From: Streptomyces flavidovirens DSM 40150
GTDB taxonomy: Bacteria > Actinomycetota > Actinomycetes > Streptomycetales > Streptomycetaceae
Length of the DNA stretch: 64,000 bases
NCBI RefSeq assembly: GCF_000429085.1
Contig: NZ_AUBE01000007.1
Location: forward strand, 248,001-312,000
Direction: 5' to 3'
The position numbers and the translations under genes are program-made. Of the stretch, positions 1 through 8,444 are shown in pieces (the stretch's first letter is position 1; the number at the start of each line of letters is the position of its first letter). The notes beneath the pieces are model-generated. The model was not told the DNA's origin and searched no databases. It saw only the letters and a list, made by a program, of their open reading frames with translations.

Positions 1-715
1 ACAGGAAGAGCCACAGACCCGTGTGGATGGCGAGGCGCAGCGGGCGGCTGTTGAAGGAGATGAGGCCGTCGATGCCGTAGTTCAGCAGATGGCGGCCGCT
101 CCACTTGGACTGCCCGGCGGCGCGCTCGACGTTCTCGTACGTGAAGCTGACCGTGTCGAAGCCGATCCAGGAGAAGAGGCCCTTGGAGAAGCGGTTGTTC
201 TCCGGAAGCGACAGGAGGGCGTCGATGGCCCGTCGCGACAAGAGCCGGAAATCGCCCGCCCCGTTCACGATCTCGACGTTCATGCAGCGGCGTACGAGGC
301 GGTAGTACGCGCGGCACAGCGCCGTCCGCAACGCTCCCTCGTGCGTACGGTCGCGCTGGGCGATGACCTGGTCGTACCCGTGCTGGTGCAGCTCCAGCAT
401 GCGGGGGATGAACTCGGGAGGGTGCTGGAGATCGGCGTCCATGAGGACGACCGCGGCGCCACGCGACATGCGCATGCCGGCGAGCATCGCGGATTCCTTG
501 CCGAAGTTCCGGCTGAAGGAGGTGTAACGCACCCGCCTGTCCGCTGCGGCGAGGTCCTTGAGTATCGCTATGGTCTCGTCGCTGCTGCCGTCGTCGACGT
601 AGCAGATCTCGAACGTCGTCCCGAGCGGTTCGAGAGCGGTGATCACGGCGTCATGAAAAGCCTCGATCACCTCGCTCTCGTTGTAGCACGGCACGACGAT
701 CGATATCTGGACCAT
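1..715 (-). CDS. GT2 family polyprenyl-phosphate glycosyltransferase (partial, C-terminus outside window)
   Basis: Reading leftward from an ATG at 715, the protein opens with the GT-A signature SIVVPCYNE. An acidic VDDGSSDE follows near residue 40, and the metal/nucleotide-binding DAD is at about residues 93-95, followed by LQHPPE. That last motif is typical of the GtrB/dolichyl-phosphate-mannose-synthase branch of family GT2, which transfers a sugar from a nucleotide donor to polyprenyl phosphate at the cytoplasmic membrane. The window ends where a hydrophobic segment (HTGLWLFL) begins, as expected for the C-terminal membrane helices of this branch. GGGGTGA lies about 8 bases before the 715 ATG; an in-frame ATG at 721 is too close to it. 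The sugar and acceptor cannot be told. Confidence 0.85.
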   Translation of the reverse strand, partial: MVQISIVVPCYNESEVIEAFHDAVITALEPLGTTFEICYVDDGSSDETIAILKDLAAADRRVRYTSFSRNFGKESAMLAGMRMSRGAAVVLMDADLQHPPEFIPRMLELHQHGYDQVIAQRDRTHEGALRTALCRAYYRLVRRCMNVEIVNGAGDFRLLSRRAIDALLSLPENNRFSKGLFSWIGFDTVSFTYENVERAAGQSKWSGRHLLNYGIDGLISFNSRPLRLAIHTGLWLFL

Positions 716-872
716 GGTCATTTCACCCCATGCGCTGTTTCCCGGTACGTGCGCTACCGCCTCCAGTGGAACGCGGGGGCGGCCCGAAGGCCGTCCCAGG
801 CACTCCACACGGGTGACGGCGGTCCGGGATTACAGCGGCCGGGGGGAGTGAAAGCCGGAGTCCGGGCGTTGG

Positions 873-1145
873 TCAGGCGCCCAGTTCCGCGACCGCGGCG
901 TCCAGCGTCCGCGCCAGAGTGGTGATGTCCTGGTCGGACGGTGACCGGGCGCCGATGCGCCGGCCGAGATCCTCGGCCGAGACCACCTCGATGGCGCCGC
1001 GGTAGTCGTCGCTGTCCAGCTCGGCCGCCGGGACCACTTGGGCCCGGCCCTGGACGACGACCAGCGTCGGATCGTCCGCGCGCGAGCGCAGAAGATCCCG
1101 GACATGCTCCTCAGTGATCACGTCGGCCGCCTTTTCCGGGGTCAC
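873..1145 (-). CDS. Conserved hypothetical protein, 90 aa
   Basis: This is a 90-residue soluble acidic protein starting at a GTG. It overlaps the stop of the upstream small gene by four bases (GTGA), so the two are translationally coupled. No signal peptide, membrane segment or catalytic motif is visible. The sequence alternates hydrophobic and charged residues consistent with a small alpha/beta fold, and residues 10-45 include a TLVVVQGRAQVVPAAEL stretch. I do not recognise a named family. The coupled gene upstream, consistent codon usage and clean start make it likely to be real. Confidence 0.7.
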   Translation of the reverse strand: MTPEKAADVITEEHVRDLLRSRADDPTLVVVQGRAQVVPAAELDSDDYRGAIEVVSAEDLGRRIGARSPSDQDITTLARTLDAAVAELGA

Positions 1146-1411
1146 CTGTGGCGCTTGCGGCGGGCGGGCGTGTCGGTCACATCGCCCTTGCGGGAGCGCT
1201 GCGCTCCGCGCTCCTCGCCGGACGATTCCACACCGGCGAGGCTTTCACCGGCCGCTGTTCCGCCCTTTTCCGAGTAGCCCTCGCGGGCGCTCGCGGTTCC
1301 GGGCACGACCCGTTCCTGGGCCTGGCGCTCCGCGCCGGAGTGGGCGCCGGGGCCCTTCTCTGTGCGCGGCCGGGGCTCGCGGTCCGGCTTTCGCGATTCC
1401 TTCTCACTCAT
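1142..1411 (-). CDS. Small disordered charged protein, 89 aa
   Basis: Starts at ATG 1411 with GAGGTG seven bases upstream; an in-frame GTG at 1420 lies over that site and is less likely. The 89 residues are almost entirely Lys, Arg, Glu, Gly, Ser and Ala with no hydrophobic core, so the protein is predicted to be intrinsically disordered. It ends in a basic RRKRHR tail. It is first in a two-gene unit, its TGA overlapping the GTG of the next gene. No function can be assigned. Disordered basic tails of this kind sometimes bind nucleic acid or acidic partners, but nothing here demonstrates it. Confidence 0.6.
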   Translation of the reverse strand: MSEKESRKPDREPRPRTEKGPGAHSGAERQAQERVVPGTASAREGYSEKGGTAAGESLAGVESSGEERGAQRSRKGDVTDTPARRKRHR

Positions 1412-1515
1412 TGCGCACACCTCGTTCCTGAGTGCCCACAGCCCTTACGGCCTGCGGGTCGTCGCTGATTAGGGGTACCCCCGCGGCGTGGGTGATAACT
1501 GCCGGCAGAGCCGTT

Positions 1516-3153
1516 TCAGGCCGGCGCAAGGCCCGGTTTGCCGGCTTCGGTGACGAACGAAGCGGCTGTGGTGAGCGTCCCGCCGGGCTCGGTGACCCCT
1601 GAGACGGTCTTGAAGTCGGCGCGGGCCCGGTCCGTGCCCAGGGTGATGACCGTGTATCCGCGCCGGCCGTTGTAGAACTTCAGGTGCGGGTTCGCCCGAA
1701 TGAGGTCGTCCCAGTTGGGGAGCTTGTCCTCGCCGTCCCTGCCGCTGGAGACCGAGGTGGTGGAGATCTCGGTGCCGACCGTGCGCGAGGCCGGGTCGTC
1801 GAAGTCCTTCTTCAGGTCGAAGCCGTAACCGACGTGGGCGTCACCGTCCAGCACCAGCAGGTTCTCGACACCCGCCGCCTCTGCTCCGTCGAGGAACCGC
1901 TTTCGCGCGGCGGGATAGCCGTCCCAGGCGTCCATCGACAGCTTGAAGTCGGCGGTCGGTACGTCGCGCCGCTGCGCGAAGTTGACCTGCTGCGGTACGA
2001 CGTTCCAGGTCGCGCCGGAGCTCTTCCACCCGTCGAGCAGCCAGCGCTCCTGCGTCTCGCCGGTCATGGTGCCTGACGGTGCCTCGGACTCCGGGCCGGG
2101 CTTGTGCCAGTCGCCCCCGTACGCCGGCTTCGAGCGGTACTGGCGGGTGTCGAGGATGTCGAACTGGGCGAGCTGCCCGAACCGCAGGCGCCGGTAGAGC
2201 CGCATGTCGGGGCCACGGGGCTGCTGGGGGGCGCGCAGGGGCTGGTTCTCCCAGTACGCGCGGTAGGCGCCGGCCCGCCGGAGCAGGAACTCCTCGGGCG
2301 GGACGTTGTTCTCGGACGTATCGCCCGCGTAGTTGTTCTCGGTCTCGTGGTCGTCCCACGTGACGACGAACGGGTGGGCTGCGTGCGCGGCGATGAGATC
2401 CGGGTCGGACTTGTACAGGGCGTACCGCAGCCGGTAGTCCGCGAGCGTCATCGCCTCGCGGTCGAAGTGGGCGGGCAGCCGGCGGTCGGTGTAGTTCCGG
2501 GAGCCGCCGGCGCTGTTGACGGCGTACTCGTAGAGATAGTCACCGAGGTGCACGACAAGGTCCAGATCCTCACCGGCCAGGTGCTTGTACGGGGTGTAGT
2601 AGCCGTGGTGGTACGCCTGGCAGGCCACGGCGGCCAGCTTCAGCCGCGACTTCGCCGTGCCGGCCGCGGGCGCGGTGCGGGTACGGCCGGTCGGGCCGGC
2701 CCATGCCCCCGCGCGGAACCGGTAGTAGTACTGACGGTCCGGATCGAGGCCGGTGACTTCGACATGCACGGTGTGGTCGAACTCGGGGTGCGCCGTGGCC
2801 GTCCCGATTCTGACGATCCGGAGGAACATCTCGTCGTGGGCCAGTTCCCAGGTGACCACCACCCGCTTCTCCGGCAGGCCGCTGTCGGGTTCGAGCGGGC
2901 GGGGAGCGAGCCGGGTCCACAGCAGCACGCTGTCCGGCAGCGGGTCCCCGGAAGCGACGCCCAGCGTGAACGGGTTCTCTGTGATCTTCCTCGGGTCCAG
3001 CTCGGGGACGCTCGCCGCGCCGGCGGCCGGCAGATCGGTGGCGAAGGCGAGCGCGGCCGCGGCTGCGGTGAAGGTGAGGAAATGACGGCGTCCCGGGCGC
3101 CGCACGACGGCGGCGCGCAGCTCAGGCTGATGACTATTCATATGCGGCGTCAT
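1516..3153 (-). CDS. phoD: PhoD-type alkaline phosphatase, Tat-exported
   Basis: About 545 residues. The N-terminus carries a twin-arginine signal (RRPGRRHFLTF followed by an Ala-rich hydrophobic stretch), so the folded enzyme should be exported through Tat. A PhoD N-terminal beta-sandwich (about residues 55-150, with NPFTLGVASGDP) precedes the metallophosphatase core. The metal-binding blocks are visible as HLGDYLYEYA, TWDDHETENNY and DGDAHVGYG. Family members hydrolyse phosphate mono- and diesters outside the cell and are usually induced by phosphate starvation through PhoP; no clear PHO box was found by eye. ATG codons at 3153 and 3141 are both possible starts; both keep the Tat motif. The gene stands alone. 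Confidence 0.92.
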   Translation of the reverse strand: MTPHMNSHQPELRAAVVRRPGRRHFLTFTAAAAALAFATDLPAAGAASVPELDPRKITENPFTLGVASGDPLPDSVLLWTRLAPRPLEPDSGLPEKRVVVTWELAHDEMFLRIVRIGTATAHPEFDHTVHVEVTGLDPDRQYYYRFRAGAWAGPTGRTRTAPAAGTAKSRLKLAAVACQAYHHGYYTPYKHLAGEDLDLVVHLGDYLYEYAVNSAGGSRNYTDRRLPAHFDREAMTLADYRLRYALYKSDPDLIAAHAAHPFVVTWDDHETENNYAGDTSENNVPPEEFLLRRAGAYRAYWENQPLRAPQQPRGPDMRLYRRLRFGQLAQFDILDTRQYRSKPAYGGDWHKPGPESEAPSGTMTGETQERWLLDGWKSSGATWNVVPQQVNFAQRRDVPTADFKLSMDAWDGYPAARKRFLDGAEAAGVENLLVLDGDAHVGYGFDLKKDFDDPASRTVGTEISTTSVSSGRDGEDKLPNWDDLIRANPHLKFYNGRRGYTVITLGTDRARADFKTVSGVTEPGGTLTTAASFVTEAGKPGLAPA

Positions 3154-3284
3154 ATGCCCGTTTCGGGGCCTTCTTGATCGCCGCATACGAGTGGTACGGG
3201 AACAGCCTGCCGCACCGCGACCGTGGTGGAGGGCGGCCGGGATACGGCCGCCCTCTGTGGTGATCCGGCCTGCCTGCCGGTCGG

Positions 3285-4430
3285 TCAGGCGCTGTTCGTC
3301 GCGTCGGGTTCCTTCTGGCGGCGCAACAGGGCCGAACCGGCGAGGACCGCGCCGATCGCGGCACAGGACACCGCTGCGGCGTCCGCCCACGCGAGGGACT
3401 CGCCCAGACTGCTCTCCAGCAGGTCCACCGTGCCGACGCTCGCCAACGCGTGCAGGGCGACGATACCGATGGCGGTCGCGGCACTTGCCGCCCAGACGCG
3501 CATGGTGTCGCGTACGGCCAGCCACACACCGAACACGAGACAGAGCACAGTGACGGCGATGGACAGCGCGTCCGCGTATCCACCGGAGCGCAGATGCGCG
3601 AAGTCCGTCGGCAGGTGGATGACGCCGCAGGCGAAGAGGAGAACGGCCGCGGGCCATCGCAGTACGGAACGAAGGGCCGGCGAGGCGGTGTCGCCGCCGT
3701 GCCCGGTGGCGAGCGTGTCGCCGACCGCCGGGATGACGCCCCGCGGGTCGAGGGTGGGCCACGCAGGGCGCCCACTCGGCCGCTCGGGGGCGGCGGCCGG
3801 CTTGCCGTCGGTGCTGCGGCCGCCCACGCCCGGCGTCGTCCCGCGCTCGGGCGCCACTCGCTTCTTGTGTGCGACGGCCGCCTCACCGGCGGGCGGCCGC
3901 TGGGCGTCGCCGTCCTCGTGCCCGAGGATGCTCACCAGTTGTGCCACGTCCTCGATCGGCCTGCCCACGGCCGCGGCGCGCAGCGTCGTGTCGGCCTCGT
4001 CGACCTCGTGCGGGTGCTCGGCGAGCATGGCGACCAACTGCCGGACCTCGTCCAGGGGACGGGCCACGGCGGCGGCGCGCAGTGCTTCGTCGCCGGGGCT
4101 GGGGACTTCGCCTGTCCGCTTGAGCAGGCTCACGAGTGCGGCGACTTCCTCCAGCGGCCGGCACGTGGCCGCCGTCCACAGCAGAGTCCGTATGGGCTCG
4201 TCGCTGGAGTCGGGGGCGGCACCCTGCGGCCAGGCGGCCGGGGCGGCGCCGGCGGCCGTCGCGTTCGCGGGGGTCGCACGCGCGGCGGCTTCGCTCGCGG
4301 GTGCTGCTCTGCCGGTGGACTCGCTCGCGGCGGCCGCGTAGGCAGCGGCCTCGTACGCGGCCGCTGAGCCGTCGGGCGGCTTCGAGCGGTCGCCGTTGGG
4401 CGTAGAGGGCATTGTCGGGTCGGTTGTCAT
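3285..4430 (-). CDS. Membrane protein with three internal repeats and C-terminal helices
   Basis: 381 residues from ATG 4430, with GGAG about eight bases upstream. The first 75 residues are an Ala/Glu/Ser/Pro low-complexity tail. Residues about 80-169 hold three copies of a repeat whose core reads RPLEEVAALVSLL, RPLDEVRQLVAML and RPIEDVAQLVSIL, each preceded by an (L/A)xxAA(T/V) segment, suggesting short helical hairpins. After a Pro/Gly-rich linker, four hydrophobic segments follow (starting WPAAVLLFACGV, then ALSIAVTVLCLVFG, AASAATAIGIVALHA and AVSCAAIGAVLAG). The layout suggests a membrane-anchored protein with a cytoplasmic helical-repeat domain, perhaps for protein-protein contact. I do not recognise a characterised relative. 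Nothing flanking it suggests an operon. Confidence 0.75.
   Translation of the reverse strand: MTTDPTMPSTPNGDRSKPPDGSAAAYEAAAYAAAASESTGRAAPASEAAARATPANATAAGAAPAAWPQGAAPDSSDEPIRTLLWTAATCRPLEEVAALVSLLKRTGEVPSPGDEALRAAAVARPLDEVRQLVAMLAEHPHEVDEADTTLRAAAVGRPIEDVAQLVSILGHEDGDAQRPPAGEAAVAHKKRVAPERGTTPGVGGRSTDGKPAAAPERPSGRPAWPTLDPRGVIPAVGDTLATGHGGDTASPALRSVLRWPAAVLLFACGVIHLPTDFAHLRSGGYADALSIAVTVLCLVFGVWLAVRDTMRVWAASAATAIGIVALHALASVGTVDLLESSLGESLAWADAAAVSCAAIGAVLAGSALLRRQKEPDATNSA
3924..4193 (-). repeat. Three-copy helical protein repeat within the membrane protein gene
   Basis: Codes for three units of roughly 34-38 residues with shared core RP(L/I)(E/D)(E/D)Vxx LV(S/A)(L/M/I)L. The copies have diverged in sequence but keep the position of Arg-Pro, the two acidic residues and the Leu-Val pair. 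Confidence 0.7.
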
Positions 4431-4617
4431 GGCGCGGCTCCGTTCGCCGTACTTCCGGTGGCACACACCGTTCGGTTGTCGTGCGCCACCTAGACGCACG
4501 CTTTGGTCTATCAAAGGGGCATTCCGGCCAATTGCGCCATCCGGGCAGGGCAGAAGAGGGGCTATTGGGCGGAATTCGGCTGACGTCCGGCCGTATCCCG
4601 TGGGGCCGCCGGAACAG

Positions 4618-5487
4618 TCAGGTCGCGGGTGTGTCCTGGTCCTCCGTCTTGACCCTGGGCAGCAGCAGCACGCCCCAGGTGACCATCACCGCGCCGATGC
4701 CCTCCGGAACCAGCCACCACCCGGTGCGTACCTGGTCGCCGTACACCAGCATGCCGAGTGCCACGCTGACCAGTGCCTCTCCCAGCGTGAGGGCGGGCTG
4801 GGAGGCCACCAGGGGCCCGGATTCCATGGCGTTGGCGAGCAGGAAGAGTGAGCACGCGCCCGCCGCCACGAAGCCGTAGGTCTGCCAGCAGGCCAAGAAG
4901 GCGCCGAAACCGTGCTGTTCGAACGTAGTGGTGGAGAACTTCATCAACGTGGCCGTCAGGGCGTAGCCGATCGCGGAGGACGAACTGAACAGGGCCGCGC
5001 GTGCCATGCCCCGTGGCCGCGGCAGGGCGGCCAGCACGCACAGCGTCATGACGCCGCCCGTCGTCAGCAGGGTCAGTGCCCACACGCCCGGTGGGACATA
5101 GGAGTGGCGTTCGTACGGAGATGCCGCGGCCAGTGCCAGGCCGAGGCCCGCGGCGATCATCGCCGCCGCCGTCCAGCCGGCCGCGGGAAGTCGGCGCCGG
5201 GAGACCATGCAGGCGATCAGGAGCGTGAACGGCAGTTCGCTGACCAGAATGGGCTGAACGAGCGACATCGACCCCAGGGTCAGCGCCAGCGCCTGGCACG
5301 CCGCGGCGACGAGGATGACGGCGATCCCGCCGAGCCACGCCGCGCTGTGCACCAAGTGGGGGATCAGCCGGACACTGAAGGCGTCACCCGGCGGTACGCG
5401 CTGGGCGGCGATCCGCTGCAGCACCGTGCCGGTGGCGTTGCCCACCGCTGCCAGGACGGCGAACAGTACGGAGAGTACGGATGCCAC
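4618..5487 (-). CDS. DMT-superfamily membrane transporter
   Basis: Around 290 residues, almost wholly hydrophobic, with about nine to ten predicted helices in two similar halves, as in drug/metabolite (EamA-like) or NIPA-like transporters. Helix 3 carries SLVQPILVSELPF and the second half a matching ESGPLVASQPALTLGEAL, the repeated conserved segment of this fold. A start at GTG 5487 is preferred: GGAGGA sits eight bases upstream and the first helix begins at once. A GTG at 5571 would add a basic tail and overlap the upstream DUF998 gene by 56 bases without a good ribosome site. With the preferred start the two genes are 28 bases apart and probably co-transcribed. Substrate unknown. Confidence 0.82.
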   Translation of the reverse strand: MASVLSVLFAVLAAVGNATGTVLQRIAAQRVPPGDAFSVRLIPHLVHSAAWLGGIAVILVAAACQALALTLGSMSLVQPILVSELPFTLLIACMVSRRRLPAAGWTAAAMIAAGLGLALAAASPYERHSYVPPGVWALTLLTTGGVMTLCVLAALPRPRGMARAALFSSSSAIGYALTATLMKFSTTTFEQHGFGAFLACWQTYGFVAAGACSLFLLANAMESGPLVASQPALTLGEALVSVALGMLVYGDQVRTGWWLVPEGIGAVMVTWGVLLLPRVKTEDQDTPAT

Positions 5488-5515
5488 GCGGCGCTTCCTC
5501 CGCTTCGCCGGAAAC

Positions 5516-6238
5516 TCAAGGGGTGCGGCCGGCCGGCCGGCTCTCCGGGGCGCCGGATGCGATGAGTTCACGGGCCAGGAGGGCGAACCACAGTCCCACC
5601 AGGAACACGTGGGCCCGCTGGGGAAGACCGTGCCAGCCGGGATGGCCGACGAGCGGGCCGATGGTGATCACGGCGGACAAGAGCGCACCGGCGAGCAGAC
5701 GTGGGCCCCAGCGGCGGATCACCGGTGCGCGGGACGGTTCGGATGCCGCTGCCAGGCAGAACAGGACCATGCAGGCGAAGAGGAAGAAATGGACCAGCCC
5801 GCTCGTGACGGTGTGCCAGGGGTGCACGGCTTCACAAGCCGGCTCCAGGGAGGGGGCGCAGCCCATGGGCAGCAGGACGTCGGCCAGGGAGGAGGCGCCG
5901 AATCCGAACAGCGCCCACCAGCCGGCACGGGCCGCGGCGCCGGGCAGCAGATCGCGCGCCAGCAGAGCACCCGTCATCAGCAGTACGGCGCACGCGATCT
6001 CTATCCCGCCGAACAGCACCCTGAACGGCTGGTCGGCTGCGAAGAGCTCGCTCACGTACGCATGCCGGTAGTCCAGGCCGGTCGGCAACGACAGCTCCAG
6101 CAGCCAGCCGTTGTACAGCAGTGCCGCCCCGGCCAGCGCACCAACCGTCAGGGTCCGCCGTCCGCCCGCCGGGACGCCGGACCGGCCGCGCTGTCCAGAC
6201 TTTTCTGCCTGTCCGAGCGCATTGCGAGTCAGGTACAT
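5516..6238 (-). CDS. DUF998-type integral membrane protein
   Basis: 240 residues with six hydrophobic segments. The pattern YVSELFAADQPFRVLFGG after helix 1, a polar HPWHTVTSGLVHFF segment between helices 4 and 5, and a late HPGWHGLPQRAHV loop match the DUF998 family, whose members are uncharacterised membrane proteins with conserved polar residues inside the bilayer. The start ATG 6238 has GGAG eight bases upstream. Upstream partner of the DMT transporter in a likely two-gene operon. No enzymatic role can be assigned. Confidence 0.8.
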   Translation of the reverse strand: MYLTRNALGQAEKSGQRGRSGVPAGGRRTLTVGALAGAALLYNGWLLELSLPTGLDYRHAYVSELFAADQPFRVLFGGIEIACAVLLMTGALLARDLLPGAAARAGWWALFGFGASSLADVLLPMGCAPSLEPACEAVHPWHTVTSGLVHFFLFACMVLFCLAAASEPSRAPVIRRWGPRLLAGALLSAVITIGPLVGHPGWHGLPQRAHVFLVGLWFALLARELIASGAPESRPAGRTP

Positions 6239-6391
6239 CGTGACGCTCCGAACCGGGCGGTCCTGGGGACGCGTGTCGGCGGGGCGCTCGGGTCGGTGAA
6301 CGTGGCCGCCGTGCCGCCAGGGGGAAGAGGCATGGTCATCGTCGCTGGTCTAGTGGGCCACGCGCGGGTAGTCCAGGACCTGGTGGCGTGT

Positions 6392-6410
6392 CTCACCCGT
6401 ATGGGGTGAG
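6392..6410. terminator. Short hairpin downstream of the PI-PLC-like gene
   Basis: CTCACCC (6392-6398) pairs with GGGTGAG (6404-6410) across a five-base loop. Seven GC-rich pairs without a T-run; it may end transcripts from the leftward gene at 6459, but the case is weak. Confidence 0.35.
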
Positions 6411-6458
6411 GGTTCCGGGCAGCCGGGCGGAGCGGTGACCGCTGACGGAGACCGCAGG

Positions 6459-7367
6459 CTACTTCGTCCCCGGGCGTGCGACGGCCTGGCCGGCGTTGTG
6501 CCGGATCAGGGACTCCACCAGTCCTGAGCGGGTGTTGGGGAAGTCCATCGGGACCACGCCGAGTCCCGTCCAGCCGGCCGCCTCCGCCCCGTCGAGGAAG
6601 CTGTGCACGCGGGGGTTGAGCCGGTCCGAGTTCCAGCGGGGCGGCAGCAGCGCCGACGTACTGACGTAGTTGAGGAACAGCTTGCCGAGCCGCTGGGCGG
6701 CTTCGCGGAACTGGACTTCGATCTGCGGGTACTTGGCGCCCGGCTCGGCCATGTAGTCGTCCTGGATGTCGAAGAGCGCCGAGTCGCCGTACCGTACGCC
6801 GGGCAGCCCGCCGTTGTCGGCCAGCAGGACGACCTTGCCGCGCGCCTGTCCCAGCGTCGGCAGGCCCGCGTCGATACGGAAGAGCGGTCGCCAGCCCTTT
6901 CCGTCCAGGTAGAGGTCGAAGATCCGGCGGAACTCGGCGTCGGCCGCCTGCGAGTACTCCTGCTTGACGCGCATCAGGACCGTCTCGGAGGGGCGGGCCC
7001 GCAGGAAGTCCTGGCAGGCGATGAGCACATCACCGAACATCAGGTTCTGGTAGTACGCGCCGTGGTGGATGGCGAAGGAGTCACCGACGGCCCGGCACCG
7101 TACGTCCAGGAAGCGGATGCCGCTGAGCAGCTGCTCGGCGACGGACGTGTTCTGGCACGCCACCCAAGGGCCGCCGACCCGCGCGCCCGAGTCGTGGGTG
7201 CCGGGGAGGGTCAGCCGCTGAACGGGCGTGGAGTCGTCGAGGCCCGCCATCCAGTCCTGTACGGACAGGGTCCGCGGCGCCGCGGCAGCGGCTCTGGGGG
7301 ATCCGAGCAGAGCGGTCGCGGAGACCACCGCCGCTCCCGTGAGAAAGCCGCGCCGGTCCATGCCCAT
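6459..7367 (-). CDS. Phosphatidylinositol-specific phospholipase C domain protein, Tat-exported
   Basis: 302 residues with a Tat signal (DRRGFLTGAAVVSATALL) at the N-terminus, ending in an Ala-rich cleavage region near residue 30. The PI-PLC X-domain TIM barrel follows. The first catalytic histidine is His58 in LTLPGTHDSG, and the second lies in FAIHHG at 101-102, after FLDVRCR. Bacterial enzymes of this type cleave phosphatidylinositol or GPI-type glycerophospholipids without calcium, giving cyclic inositol phosphate. The substrate here is inferred only. ATG 7367 has GAGGGGAC seven bases upstream. Expressed alone; the adjacent gene on the other side is divergent. Confidence 0.88.
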   Translation of the reverse strand: MGMDRRGFLTGAAVVSATALLGSPRAAAAAPRTLSVQDWMAGLDDSTPVQRLTLPGTHDSGARVGGPWVACQNTSVAEQLLSGIRFLDVRCRAVGDSFAIHHGAYYQNLMFGDVLIACQDFLRARPSETVLMRVKQEYSQAADAEFRRIFDLYLDGKGWRPLFRIDAGLPTLGQARGKVVLLADNGGLPGVRYGDSALFDIQDDYMAEPGAKYPQIEVQFREAAQRLGKLFLNYVSTSALLPPRWNSDRLNPRVHSFLDGAEAAGWTGLGVVPMDFPNTRSGLVESLIRHNAGQAVARPGTK

Positions 7368-7531
7368 GTGCCCGGTCCCCTCGGTCGGCCGGCGATCGCC
7401 GGCCGCCCCGGCCGGCCCTCGGAGTATGACGTGGACAGGTCATAATTGGCCAGACCGGGGACATCGCCCCAGCCGTGCATCCGGGACACTCGGACGCACG
7501 GCCATCTCAACAACCCAATGCCGAGGTGTAT

Positions 7532-8056
7532 ATGACAGTCAGGAACGCGGGCGCGCGCCCCGCGCGGCCCCTTGCCGCCGCGGCCACTGCGCTCGTCGGC
7601 ACGGTCGCGCTCTACATGGCGCTCGTCGCCTTCGGCAACATCACCGACTTCGGCACGAACCAGGAGTTCGTACGGCACGTCCTCGCGATGGACACCACCT
7701 TCAAGGACGAGGACCTCATGTGGCGGTCCATCGACTCGGCGAGGGTGCAGGACATCGCGTACATCGCCATCATCGGGTGGGAAACCGTGGCCGCGCTCGT
7801 GCTGATCGTGGCGACGGTCCAGTGGGCGATGGGGCTGCGAAGCGGTGAGTTCGGCCGGGCGAGGCGCCTGGCCACCCACGGTCTCCTGATGGTGCTGCTG
7901 CTCTTCGGCGCCGGATTCATCGCTGTCGGAGGGGAGTGGTTCGCGATGTGGCAGTCCGCCGACTGGAACGGCCTGGACGCCGCCACCAGGAACTTCCTCG
8001 TCGCAGGCCTGACCCTCGTCGTCGTACACCTGCCGGCCGGCGACAGCACGCGGTGA
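7532..8056 (+). CDS. DUF2165-type small integral membrane protein
   Basis: 174 residues from ATG 7532, preceded by CGAGGTG. There are four hydrophobic segments: an N-terminal one from LAAAATALVGTVALYMAL, then a luminal loop with FGNITDFGTNQEFVRHVLAMD, then three further helices. The loop sequence and the GGEWFAMWQSADWNG segment before the last helix are the hallmark of DUF2165 proteins, whose function is not known. Its TGA stop lies inside the stem of a strong terminator hairpin. Confidence 0.85.
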   Translation: MTVRNAGARPARPLAAAATALVGTVALYMALVAFGNITDFGTNQEFVRHVLAMDTTFKDEDLMWRSIDSARVQDIAYIAIIGWETVAALVLIVATVQWAMGLRSGEFGRARRLATHGLLMVLLLFGAGFIAVGGEWFAMWQSADWNGLDAATRNFLVAGLTLVVVHLPAGDSTR

Positions 8057-8086
8057 GGGCGGGACAGCGATGTCCCGCCCTCACCG
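8051..8086. terminator. Bidirectional terminator, 16-bp perfect stem with GCGA tetraloop
   Basis: CGGTGAGGGCGGGACA (8051-8066) pairs perfectly with 8071-8086 across the GNRA loop GCGA. It sits between convergent genes and its left arm includes the TGA stop of the DUF2165 gene (8054-8056). Confidence 0.88.
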
Positions 8087-8100
8087 AACCGCTGATCGGG

Positions 8101-8301
8101 TCAGGGCTGGGGCGGCCGGTCCTGACCCGGGTCCTGGTCCTTGCCGAGCTGGCCCCTCAGCTTTTCCTGGGCCGTGTCCACGTGGCCGCTGTACTTGCCC
8201 CGGGTCCGGTCGTCGACGGCGTCGCCCGCCTTGTCGACGCCCTTCCCGGCCTGGGACTCATGGCCCTTCATCATCTGCTTGAGCTTGTCCATCATGGACA
8301 T
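8101..8301 (-). CDS. MT0933-like antitoxin family protein, 66 aa
   Basis: 66 residues, beginning MSMMDKLKQMMKGHE, then AGKGVDKAGDAVDDRTRGKYSGHVDTAQEKLR. This Lys/Asp-rich amphipathic pattern, with repeated KGVDKAGDxVD and KYSxxVDxAQxKL, is that of the MT0933 (Rv0909) antitoxin-like family. Such proteins pair with a toxin in Mycobacterium, but in Streptomyces they usually stand alone and no toxin gene is next to it here. The start has AGGAGG eight bases upstream. The Pro/Gln-rich tail is probably disordered. A role in toxin neutralisation is therefore doubtful. Confidence 0.82.
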   Translation of the reverse strand: MSMMDKLKQMMKGHESQAGKGVDKAGDAVDDRTRGKYSGHVDTAQEKLRGQLGKDQDPGQDRPPQP

Positions 8302-8418
8302 GGGCTAGCCTCCTAGCTTGTCGCCCCCACCCCTACAGGGTCCCCGCACCTCCCGCTGTCCGCATCCGCGAGCCCTGACGACTTCGGCGCGGAGCTCGCC
8401 GCCGCGACGCGAAACGGC

Positions 8419-8444
8419 GAGGGGCGGTCCTTCGGCCGCCCCTC
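8419..8444. terminator. Terminator overlapping the stop of the FGGY kinase gene
   Basis: GAGGGGCGG (8419-8427) pairs with CCGCCCCTC (8436-8444) across an eight-base loop. The arm overlaps the leftward kinase stop codon at 8443-8445. No T-run, as is common in Streptomyces. Confidence 0.75.

Noticed and set aside
8101..8301. Complete toxin-antitoxin module
   Set aside because: Only the antitoxin-like protein is present; neither neighbour resembles a toxin.
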